From Odiellus spinosus (lineage: Eukaryota; Arthropoda; Arachnida; Opiliones; Phalangiidae), in assembly GCA_963920705.1 (NCBI GenBank), contig OY987227.1, positions 18,873,434 through 18,937,433 of the forward strand: DNA of 64,000 nucleotides, in the 5' to 3' direction. This document shows positions 47,912-59,159 of the stretch, piece by piece. The notes beneath the pieces were generated by a model. That model made no database searches. It saw only the letters and a list, made by a program, of their open reading frames with translations, and was not told where the DNA came from. Each line of letters begins with the position of its first letter. Position 1 is the stretch's first letter. Position numbers and translations under genes: made by a program.

Positions 47912-50785
47912 CTGCGGGGAGACACGGAGGACAGAGGCTGCTATTTTACGCTTATTAATTGTACATCGTGTTTTTTAACTCTCCCTTTAGATTTTCAAGA
48001 TAAATCATTTCAATTCCTAAACCTCATAGATAACGTAACGCAATTTAACTAAATATAATTTTTGTTAATTATATAAGGCAATAGGCGTGTTATGCTAATG
48101 TTAATAATTATAAAAAATAGGCTTATCGTAGAAGCGTTCAACCATGGCAAAAAACGGAGTCCGATTCAATTGGGGGAATCAATTTGGAGGGGGTAGATAA
48201 GAAATTGATAAATTAATTGATTCTAAATCTACAAAAAGTTGCTTAAAAATGATACAATTTGGAACTCGAACGCAAACGGGTGACGCCGTATGACGAATGT
48301 TTAGAATAACTAAACCCTAATTGATTCCATTTGTATGTACTATATACAAGAAGGAATTAATGAAAGCTGAGAACATAGGAATGGGTTCCGGGAAGTCCTA
48401 CAAGTCTTAACTATATTGACGAGGTAAGAGCGAAAAAGCGCAAAAACTAGATATCTCGAAACTAAGGCTCACCTCTATATTCAAAAGTTCTTATGTTTCA
48501 TTAATGGGTTCTTGCTACATCTCAAATACGCCAATGCTAGCTTAACATATACGCTCAAACGTTTTGAGCATAGGTATATCTACTTATAATCATCTTTGGA
48601 CTTATCAACACTCTGCTCATATATTGTTACGATATTTAAATAATCATCATCGAAATACAGGTAGAGATAGCGAAAAACGTTAAGGTAAACTGTGGTCACG
48701 GCTTTGTTCCTTCTCCCGCTTCCATTGTGCAATAAATAACTTACCCCTTTTCCCTCTAATTAAAAACCTCGGCAAATACGAATTAGATAAACCTAACCGA
48801 AGTCAAATTGCGGAAAGATAGAAAACACGAATTCACGTACCCAAGTTACTCGGTTTGTAGGGGGTATGCGGTGTCGGACCAACCGGCACAAAAACCACGC
48901 CAGGCGTGTCCATCCGAATTCTTCGAACTGAACCGTCACTCCACTCGGGACTTTTCGGACTTCTCCGAAAGCGAGAGGGGGAGATTACTACGGGACAGCC
49001 AGTTCACCGATAGCTATAGGGTGGGGTGGGTCCTAGCTATTAAGGTAAAAGGGAGTCAGTGCTCGTAAAGAGCGACTAAGGAGAAAAACGGTAGAAGGCT
49101 TCTTCTCGGTAGCGCCGCCAAACGGTACTTAAACGCGTGAATACTCTTTGTTCCAACTTTCATTAATTAACGCCTTTCATAGAAGTACAACACCAATACG
49201 CGGTTGCCTAAAATGTATCCTGGGTAATATGGGAGGGGGTCTGATGACCTGGTTTCCAAGAACGGTCCCTCCCCTCAAATAGCTGGGTGTATAGCTCTTT
49301 TTATAAAAACTAAGAGCGTAGTTTTATGATAAGTTTTTAACTTCCGGTCAGCGGAAATTATAATCACCATAGTTTCACGTCACTTCCGAAAGATCTTTTT
49401 GCGCGTAGGCGGACAGCCATTATAATATAATTTCGAAAGGTTACGGAATTGGCTTAACCCGATTGGTTGGTTCAACAAAACGACGACCCCGATATACTTA
49501 AGAACTTTAACCTTCTTAGGGTCAAACCAATAGGTTAAACGGAACTCGATATGGCAGGGCGTGTACTTTTTATAAAAGGTTTCTTGAGCCGGACGTTTCC
49601 GGTATATAACGTTAACTTGTCTAACACTATAGATTAAACGTTGCTAAAGTTAGACGACCTCGAAAGAACCTCGACACGTTGGTATAACCGCAACCGCAAA
49701 AAGTACTTCATCCAACTTATACAAACTTCCCGTGTACTAATAACATGTCGAAATAAATTAACGGGTTACATATCGCCAAAAAAAATTGGATCACGTTCTA
49801 CTTAAATCTATTAATTTTCAATTGGAACCATTGGGGGGCATTAAGGTCACCCGTTTTCATTCGGGACCATGCAAGGGCCGAGGTGTAAGAGTCGTAAAAA
49901 CACTGTATACTAAGCCATTCGGCTCATTAACGAATGGTTTATAGTTTATAAGTGGTACAAATGGACCTTCGTCATCGTAAACGATAAATATAGCTACGTG
50001 CTTATCTACGAGTGTCCTCAATATGGGAACTTGACTAAGCTAAAAAAAATACTTCACTGCCTCACCCAAGTTTTTCTTTGTGGTACCGTTATACCCCTCT
50101 CATTTTAATTACTTTGACTGATAAATAAAAACGGACTGAAAGTAGGCTAATAGGAAATTTGGATTCGAGAGACAAAGATAATTTTGGACAGAGTATAAGA
50201 GTGAATGTTTTTGCATTAGGATATAATTCTTCCCTAAGTTGACATACGAAGTTAATTAAAGAGACCATTTAGACGGTTAACGTGATATTTTTAATAGCTC
50301 GAATATGTGACTCAAAGCCTTTTAAAAACTCACCTAACGTTTCTCGTTAATTTGCAGTTAATTAACAACTTTGCTATTTGAACCATCTAAGCCTAAATCC
50401 TTTTCAAAATTTACCAAACCTTTCTGCCTAATTTGCAGTTAATTAATAAAGAACTTCTCTATTTGAGCACTCTAAGTCTAATCCTTTTACAAACTGGTAA
50501 AAATGTACTTTGAAATAAATATGAAACTAATTAAACACCGTTTAAAAACTATCATGTGTTTTAGGTCTCGGGTAGTCCAAGGTACCAATAAATATATCTG
50601 TAAAGTAGTTTTCCTCGATATTTTTTTAGTTTGGTAAATTTTGATGTTTTTTTTTATCATTTAAATCGATTAAAAACTACACGTTACTCATATTCATTAT
50701 CATTTTAGATGATAAAAGAAAGTGATAATTGCTTATTGTAACCGGTATCATTTAAAAAATATTACACATAAGCAGAAAAACTAGC

Positions 50786-50828
<43 letters not shown>

Positions 50829-53150
50829 AAGTAAACTAGTGGGAGAAATCAAAGGTTAACATGATAAACTTCTGCAGTTATGCAGAATCCAGTTGGAAGC
50901 TAGGCTACATATTTATCCTTTTGAAACTACTTGAGAGGGAACCTACAGCTTTTTATCCGCCATGTGCAGCAGGAAAAGCCCGTTTGGGTAACTTCCTTAG
51001 AGCATTTTCTATTGAACGCCTGTAAAAGTGTTCTACTTACTGAATAGCAATGTTCGGGGTAAAGTTACCGACCAGGGGCTAATACCAATATTAGACTTAG
51101 AAATGGCAAATAATTAGTACCAGAAGCGTACCTTCTCCTTTCGGGAGAAGATAATAAAAATGTTAAAAACGGAGAAACATGAATATCTCTTAATAAAGAA
51201 TTTAGTAACTCGTGGACTAGCAGCGTACGATTAGTCAGTAACAAAAAAAAAAAAAAAAAAAGGTTAGTAACATTCTGGGTTCGTATAAAAAGGTCTATCG
51301 GCTTCCACTAGCTTGCAAAATGTCCAAGCATTAAGTGGCGCACTGTTTTAAAGTCTAACCTGAGCGAAGATTCAATGAATGTCGAACGTAAAATTGTTAT
51401 TTTACATATTAACATATTGAATCCAAAATCTCTACAAAACTCTTCAAAGCTAGAAATATTTAACTAGATTTATCTAAACTATATTGAATTAAATTAATTG
51501 GAAGGTTAATGAAAAATTAACGATTCAAAGTTTTGAATGAATTATTTCAAATGAAAAGGACTGTAAACTTAAAATTGGACAAATCTAAATTCTCTATTAA
51601 GTAACTAAGTGAATATAACATTAAAATCATCTTTGAATGCGCCACTGCACCACAATGAGAAATAGGTACGAATAATGACGTTTATTGCAGTTTTATTTCC
51701 CCTCAAAATTGTCTTTTACTCTATATTGTGGGCGGTCTTAGTGTAGGTGTGAATCAATCCATTCTAGAAAAATCTACTTAGATATGTATGGACTAGAGTA
51801 ACCTTGATACGGTAGCGGTTTATTGGTTTAATTATTAGTGACGGATAGCGATCTCTTCCCCCAAAATTGGACAGCCTCTCATTCTCATTTTCATGAAAGA
51901 GAGGATGAAAAAGAATATATAATTTTCCATTGATTCTTTACACCAAACATTTAGACATTCTTGACATGAAATTATCGAACGCGTTTCAGAATTTAATTAA
52001 TTTTTTCGAAATTAAATACGCTCTTACAGTAATTATTCTGGTGCTTATACCATTTACACTGACCACTTTTATTTGCAATTTGCGTATAATTATCGAAATA
52101 TCTTTCGCCAAAATGCTTTATAAAGCGTACCATTTGGGGGTACTGTAAGTGTAAAGATTCCAATTCAAAAACAATCTATTTTCCTTTTCTTTCTCCCTTG
52201 AAAAGGTTGACTAAAGGAATCTTTTTAACATTTTTCAACCAAAAATGAGACTGATAAAAAAGGCAAGAATCACGCTCTTCAAATACTCTAAGTTAAAGCG
52301 TGTCCCCTGCAATAGATCACGGTGAAGATTCACTCTGTAACAATACAGAATTGCATAGAGAGCGAGAGGGAAAAGGAGTAAAGGCATAATTGATTGGATA
52401 GGCGTAGGAACATTACGCGATTATTCTCTAAGGAGAAACTTCATGGAAAATCGAGATAAAACATTTCCACCCCCACCATCTAGTATTAATATTATACTTT
52501 ACTTGGAAAATGACACCCAGTACCCTTTATTCCACGATTTATAGAGAAACATTGTTAATAGGGACATACTAGAAACATTAAAAGGTATATAAAAGATATT
52601 AATTAGCGCGTAACGGAGATGTTATGACAACCGAAGGTGGGGGCATGGCTTATCTATTTAAAAATCGTGAGATAAACGTGTTTTTAGCCCTTTCACGGAA
52701 CGCCTAGATGGTTGATACACTTCTACCGATTAAACCGGGAATTTGACATATAATTATGGAAAAATATTTTAATTTTGATATACTAACTTTAGTTAAACTT
52801 AGCACCCACACTATAGAACAGACAGAATTAAAAATCATGGGTCTCCTGCTAATTAACTGAACCATCGATTTAATTTAAATTTAAAGTTTCACAATGAAAT
52901 TAACAAAATGTAGTCTAAATTTACTATCAAGCTTTGGTTTGAAGAAGCTTTGATAGTACAGATAATCGCAAAGAGTCCAGCGAAACTAGGCTTAACGGTG
53001 ACAAATATTATTAGCCCAAATTTATATCAAAACCAATGTTTACCAATGTCCCCGAATGATTTTAAAAGGGAAAGGGTACAAGCTCTATAACTACGCATTC
53101 GAAACGAGCGACGAATTATAAAATAAAATAGGTTTTTGAGCGTACCTTAC
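47912..53150 (-). other. Large probable first intron of the BTB gene
   Basis: If the 5' exon at 53,151-53,343 is correct, these 5.2 kb are one intron. They hold no recognised gene. Notable items are poly-A tracts at 50,787-50,827 (41 nt) and about 51,243-51,260, a GC-richer patch at 48,800-49,130 with an 86-codon frame of no recognised family, and a short inverted repeat ACTATCAA/TTGATAGT near 52,922-52,955. No complete transposon ends were found. Confidence 0.4.
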
Positions 53151-53343
53151 TGACGAGCAGTGGCCTGGAGACTGGAATGTGGGTTTGCAGCTCTCCGGGA
53201 ATATAGGTAGACGTTCCCGTAGCTCCACCTAGAATCGCCCTTAATCGGGAAGACTTATTTTGCTTGTATCTGACCACTGGCTGCCCCACCAGGAGAACGG
53301 GCGGCAAGCGAGGGCTGGGTTCATCTCCGTCTGTTTCACACAT
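53151..53343 (-). CDS. Candidate 5' coding exon of the BTB gene
   Basis: ATG at 53,343-53,341 opens a 64-codon stretch (MCETDGDEPSPRLPPVLLVG...) ending at a donor GTCA|GTAAGG, phase 1. Joining it to the acceptor CCCCGCAG|TATGTAGG at 47,911 gives an uninterrupted frame into the BTB exon (total 1,560 bp, 519 codons plus stop). The peptide is basic and proline-rich with no domain. Codon and base composition are clearly richer in GC than the surroundings. An alternative donor (AAG|GTACGC, exon end 53,146) is phase 0 and would not join in frame. It could be an unrelated exon; transcript evidence is lacking. Confidence 0.5.
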
Positions 53344-53380
53344 CACCGCTCAAGCTCGAATGAATGATTTTCGGAACACA

Positions 53381-53392
53381 CTCTCTCTCTCC
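53381..53392. promoter_or_regulatory. CT/GA-repeat (GAGA-factor-like) sites by the BTB 5' exon
   Basis: CTCTCTCTCTCC lies 38 bp upstream of the candidate start codon, and GAGAGAGAGAAG lies at 53,697-53,708. GAGA-type repeats are common in insect promoters bound by GAGA factor. Binding here is inferred only from sequence. Confidence 0.4.
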
Positions 53393-53708
53393 TCCAGTCC
53401 CAGTCAAGGTAGCGCCCAGCTATTCGAAAGGGGTAACGGTAACCCCCAATTCCTAGTACATGACCAGCAGGACGCGGGGTAGCTAGTTTCTCGTTAGTCA
53501 ATATTTAACCTCTTTAACGGTGGCTTGACCTCGCTGCAAAACAACGAATTAAACTAATTAAAAATTCCCTTTTAATACGTGGGTTCAACTAATTTTGAAA
53601 CCAACGACCCGATTTTTAAATTGAATCATTTAGGCACTAATACCATTCAACTATAGTAACAGTTTATCCTTCGATCGGGATGTCCCGTTCGTGGGAAGAG
53701 AGAGAGAA

Positions 53709-55797
53709 GCCAACCGAACCAGCTTAAAGTAAACTTAGCAATCTAAATAATATTAGTTTCTCGAGGGGGTGATTTTCCCGCGAACTCGTCCGTCGCGCTT
53801 TTTTGGGTTGCTATAGTGACGGGGGTGGGAGCCAAGCTCGACGATTCTGCGCCTTAATTGACACTGTTTAGTAATTGCGAGGTTTTTAGCATCGGAAACT
53901 CTGTACGGGGCAAAGTACCTTAGTGGGGGGATCACGGGGGAATCTCTCCGACCAATAATCTTGTGTCCGTGAGGGGTGGACACTGGTGGGTGTCGGATAA
54001 TTTGAAAAAAGAGGGGTTCATCGTCGCTGGCTCGACCTAGACCTAAAGCGAAATAAATTAACTGTAATTCAATGAAGATTATTACTTCAGCATTAGCAGA
54101 TTAACATTTTCCGGCGAAATTTAGTCAAGGACTCGGAGTTACTCTTTCGGACGGATGGCATATACATGTATATAACGAAAGCGCTCAGCCATGTCCGTTG
54201 TAAAGTTCTCTCGCTCTGGGGAAATGATTTTGATCACTAAAGTTTTATAAACTATTATTTTCTTTTCGATTAGTTTGGGCATTATCGTGCTAACTCGCAC
54301 ATTTCATTATGGATAAACTCTTAACACAGTGCGCAAATAGAAAGCGAAAAATCTCATCTATAATAATGGAGCGGATTCAAAATGAATTATATTATATCAG
54401 TTGGGTTTTACTATACAATGAGCATGCCTGAACCAATTAAAATTGATTCGCGTAATCCATTAATTATAGCTAAAATATATTGACGGATTTCTATTGACAC
54501 GGTTTCAATAGTCAAAAGAGTAGAAAGTAATTATGGTCATTTCGGTACTATTTCTGTAGTCATTATAAAACCTATTTGAGTAAGAATGTAGTCAAAGCTT
54601 GAAATATTCCACGGAAAATAGGGACTAAGCTGCTATAAAATATGGAATCGGTCTTCGTATTCCTTTAAAATGTTTTACATACAAATTTACTTGCATGATT
54701 TTTGCTTGGGCATAGTGATAAACTATAGTCATAGACCTCAGACAAATTTTGGAAAAAAAACCTTTTTTCGTGGCCTAATTCTCACTATCAAGCTACCAAC
54801 AGAGTTGAACTAAAACTAGAACGCATATTCCTGTAGATTCGTATTCTATTTCATAATAAAAGATGACAGATCACCTTGCCATACATAAAAACGATTTCGT
54901 AATTACCATCGTCAAATTATCAGATATCCAATAACCTAAACGAGGCTCTATGTCCCACATAACACCTCCAGATTATTGGGGCAGCTCGCTTAAATTCGAG
55001 TTAACGAGTATATAAGCTGATCGCTACTCTTAAAGTATACAGAATTTCGTTACCTATATATGAACAGCTTTGTAGAAAAGTAACGTTGGTTCAACACGCT
55101 TTTTTATTTCCAAGACGCAACTGGACAGTTGTACATGGTACAGCCTTCTCAATGAAAGTCCAATCGTCAAACCTAATAAGAAGAAAAGACAGAACAGTAA
55201 TAACGCATTAGCGGAAAATGAGAAACGAAAGTATGTCACCAATTTTTTTATCGGCTGACACCCCCTATTTTTTGGGACGGAACAAAAACCGTGTTTACTT
55301 TATAATGGGTCAAATGAGGGAAAAAGAGATGTCGGTGTAAAAATTGTCCGAAAACCTTGGTCCTTCAAAAGTTACGGAGGCATTATGGGGAAAGACCCCA
55401 CGTGTAAGCAATTTGAATATTAATCTCCCTCCCCTGGCAAATTTAAAGAGATAGTTTCACTTATAATTGTAAAGCGCGAACTAGGCGAGAAATTCTTCAA
55501 AACTGGGCTATATAGGGGAGGCAGTGATTATAGGAACAAAATAATACGGCTGCCCTACCATCGCCTATGAAAGAGACGAATGAAATCACGAAATAAGAAT
55601 GCTAAACTTTGGTCAGTCCTAAAAGTGATAGAATAAATTTTGTAGAACCTTTTTATAGTTTTAAATATAGTGTCGTAAAGTTTAGCTATTGTTAACTTAA
55701 TCGTCCAAGATGATGTGGGAAATAAATATCTCTTAAAGGGAGAATGCAACCTAACAAAGAGATTTTTTTATCGATTCCATATCGTTTAAAATAGGAC
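53709..55797. other. Intergenic, no gene seen
   Basis: Mixed sequence upstream of the BTB gene. Open frames at 53,753-53,983 and 55,054-55,242 have no recognised domain or splice context. The base composition is GC-richer up to about 54,000 and AT-rich after that. No element boundaries were found. Confidence 0.4.
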
Positions 55798-56048
55798 TAA
55801 TCCACCAGTAAAAATTTACAAACAAACCCGGAAAATAGGCTTAGCTAGATTCATTGATATGCTGAATTTCTTCAAATTGATGTGTCAGCAACCAATGAGA
55901 CCTCCAATAACATTCGATTTGGTCACTAACCCTCCAATGCCAAGAAATTCAGGATCTCCACGAATACAGCTAAGCCTATTTCCCGGAGAAATTTTAAATT
56001 TATTTCTAATTTAATATTTGTTTGTAATAATCTTTCACTGGTGGATTA
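55798..56048. mobile_element. Tc1/mariner-like MITE with TA duplication
   Basis: ATCCACCAGT at 55,800-55,809 and ACTGGTGGAT at 56,037-56,046 are perfect terminal inverted repeats, each flanked by TA. Subterminal inverted segments include ATTTACAAACAAA against TTTGTTTGTAAT, and CCCGGAAAATAGGCTTAGCT against AGCTAAGCCTATTTCCCGG. The element has no coding capacity. TA target sites and this size fit a Tc1/mariner-derived MITE. Confidence 0.75.
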
Positions 56049-57065
56049 CGTTAATTTAAACGATAAGGCATCGATGAAAAAAATCACTCAATATAGTTGC
56101 CTTCTGCCTTTAAGATCTTATCGAAAAGAACTATACTATGGTCTTCAAAATGGCCTTGACCCTTTAGATCAGTAATAGGATTTGTCAAATTTGATATGAA
56201 ACTAACACTTTAAGCCTAACCCCAATAGGAGGGAGGAAGACGGTTTCGACACTATTAACCTAATGAGAATCCGTCCTTTCAGGCCCACCTTTCGGGGGTT
56301 ATTGTAGCACGCGTCTAGGGAAAACTAAAGCAAAATCCCCGAATCTTCTCCCTAATCGACCGATTTCGCTAGCTTTACTTTTATCTACTTTCAAGGTAGC
56401 CAAGTTGAGCTTAACTCCGTTTCGGCTTCGTATATCAAAACGAGGCTGTTTCCAGCGAAAGAAAGGGGGTTTTAAAGTAATTTTTATTTTGTTTTTTACT
56501 CCGAGAGTATGGGCTACTTGCAACTAGGAAGCCACGCCCAGCTCGGACTTCATTAAAATTCTGAACGAATTTGTCGCTGAGCGAAAGCAATTCAGAATTT
56601 ACGTTTCGGGTAGGCTTAAGGTTGAGAATAATAGTTTCGAGGTGGTGAGATTTTTTTGGTGAATGACCTTGATACTACTACGCGTAATTAGGATTTTTCG
56701 CTTAGAAACGGGTAGGTTTTGATTGTCGTGTAACAATACAATGGCGCGGTTATATGCAAGCCTGACGTTTAAATCACCAAAATTTATTGGAATTTTTCAA
56801 TGAAAAGTTTGGAATGCGAGTTTTTAAATTGACAAAAACATGTTATTTTCATCATATTTAAAATAGTTTAGGTTAAAAAGTTCTAATTTCCAAACCGTAC
56901 AACTGGTAATCAACGATCTTTTCTTGAATTACAATTAGATAATAAAATAATTGTATGCCAAGGTGCTATTCCGCAAATGTAATATTCCACACTATATTTT
57001 TAAAGGGAATAAAAAGGTGAAGTGCAGTATGATCTCAACGACCCGATTGAGCTGGCTCAACGTCT
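56049..57065. other. Intergenic, no gene seen
   Basis: No domain-bearing frame. The 74-codon frame at 56,299-56,523 (minus) has no recognised family or splice partner. This lies between the 3' end of the Notch-ligand gene and the 5' side of the BTB gene. Confidence 0.4.
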
Positions 57066-57214
57066 CATATTATTTCAGCCTTCAACAGCGATTGTAATGT
57101 CCTAACACTAAAAAATAAGCCGGCGTTTGACTCCTAAGGTCTTGGGCATGAAACGCCGGCACATTATTTTTATGTTAGGGCATTACAATCGCTGTTGAAT
57201 GCTGAAATAATATG
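57066..57214. repeat. 149-bp near-perfect hairpin, arms of about 63 bp
   Basis: The left arm is 57,066-57,128 (CATATTATTTCAGCCTTCAA ... GCCGGCGTTT), the loop is 57,129-57,150 (22 nt), and the right arm is 57,151-57,214 (AAACGCCGGC ... GCTGAAATAATATG). Only about six positions differ, and one of these is a G-U pair in RNA. No clear target-site duplication flanks it. It may be a MITE or a hairpin small-RNA precursor; sequence alone does not separate these. It lies about 2 kb beyond the Serrate stop codon, possibly in its long 3' UTR or just after. Confidence 0.8.
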
Positions 57215-59159
57215 ATTGGCCCGAGTTTATTCTTACATTCAAATTTAACCAAACTTTAGAAATTAACATCAAAAACGTGTCTAATACGTTTTGTTTGCAT
57301 AGTGATTTCGAAAATAAATTCAAAAGCTCTTCCATTTTAAGCTCCAAGTTTCCCTAAAATATTTGTGTGTATATATATTTTTTTGCCCTTTAACCCATCG
57401 TTGTAACTATTTGTAGCATCTTTCAACCCGAATTCAAGCAAATTACATATAGAGCGATTGCGAATTGCGGTAGATGCCTAAAATGTTAAATAATTAAAAT
57501 GAACATAGTCAACAAAATTTTCATTTGAAGATGAGATTTATTTTTTGTTGCACAAATGGCGATCTTTTTCTATCAGTTTTTTTTTTGTCTCACAGGATTT
57601 TTGCAGAAATGTTTACAGTAAAATCGGATAAATTTTAGAGATAGCCAGCGCTTTATCTTATATCTATAACCATTGACTTTTTACTTCATTTCTAAGCCTA
57701 CTTTCCTTAAAGTTTTGTTAGAGTCAGGAATATTTTTAAGTATGTTTGGAAGAAAGTTTTATATTAGGAAATAAGGCGAATATTTCTTCATTAAAAATTT
57801 AAAGGTCACTTAAATGTTTTCAATAATTTAAATAGAATTCTCTTTTTTTTTTCAGTTAAAAAGGAAAGGCACTCTCGTTTTAATAAGATGTAAAAATTAA
57901 AAATCCATATAAAAAGACGATAATCACAAATTTCTTTCGTGTACAATCGTGGATATTTATATAAAGCTTCAAGCCCCTTTCATTAAATATTCAAGAATGG
58001 ACGTACGAATGAATTTGTGATTTTATATCAAAGAAATAATATTTCATCTATTATTAAATCATTCACTAATCCATTCTGCTTTTTTTCATATCAAAATATA
58101 AATACAGCGCTTTTTCTTTTTCATCTTTAAAATAAAATCCGTGAAATTAAAAAACACTTCTCGTCGCTTTTCGAATCTTATAATATAAATTAATGATTAA
58201 AAAATGTACACGTTGATGTAACTGTAATACTATTTACATATTTACATAATTTTATATACGTAAAATCGTTCGAAAAAAAAAGAAAATTTAAACTTTTAAG
58301 TCCCTTTTTGCTTTGCATTTCTCGCGAGCTACTAAAATATTAATATAATTGTCATATCGTTACGTATTAAAGTTGTTTTGTAAGAATCAAAACAACGGCG
58401 CAAAAGGATAGACTAATTTTTCTTTCTTTTTTTCGAAATGAACAGTTTCAAAAACCATTCAGAAATAAAAATTGTCTTTTTGTGTAAAAAAAAGTTCATG
58501 GGTTTTAGGAAAACGCGATTTCATTGGAGAATAGACTAAGTCCGCGCCTATAACGCACTAACAGACTCATATTACGACAAGTAACGAGTTACTGGTATTA
58601 TTAATATCCCCTTTTGTTAGCGTGTCAATTTTTTTTGGTTATTTTGAAGTTTTTTTTTAAATAAATTAGCGTTTTAGTCTCCTCAACGTACTATATATAC
58701 AACATGACGCATTTCAGAACGGAAATATTCGAAAGTTTCATTTCATTTTGAATTTTGGAATGATTTTTTAGGGAGGTTTTTGTATCTTTTCAGCACGTTT
58801 GCTATTTTCAGGAACAACGTATTTTTTTATAGTTAACCATCCATTTGGTCAGACTTGATTAAATTTTATAACGGCCTCCTGGGTTTTTTGAATAGGGGGG
58901 GGAAAATGTTTGTGGTGAATAAAATAATAGTTCAGAGAGACGTTTATAGGAGGAGAATTTAAACACGTATGAGATCTATTTATCTTGTTTTGTTTCAGGA
59001 AATAAATAAAATGTTTTTTCTTTCATCTTCACCGTTTTAACGTTATCTTCTCAGCACAATGACTTTGGCGCGGATGCAATCTTCGCGTTGCGCGCGCTCT
59101 TTTTTTATATTTAAATCACTTTTTTTAATTTTTAACTTTAATTAATAATAAAACACAAA
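57215..59159 (-). other. AT-rich tract, probable 3' UTR of the Notch-ligand gene
   Basis: Very AT-rich, with many T and A runs and no coding frame. It directly follows the Serrate stop codon on the minus strand. The first clear minus-strand AATAAA is at 57,542-57,537, about 1.6 kb past the stop. A long 3' UTR is plausible but the true end is not determined. Confidence 0.4.

Noticed and set aside
48808-49068. 86-codon plus-strand frame in a GC-richer patch
   Set aside because: No domain, no splice signals, no conservation evidence; it lies in the probable BTB intron.
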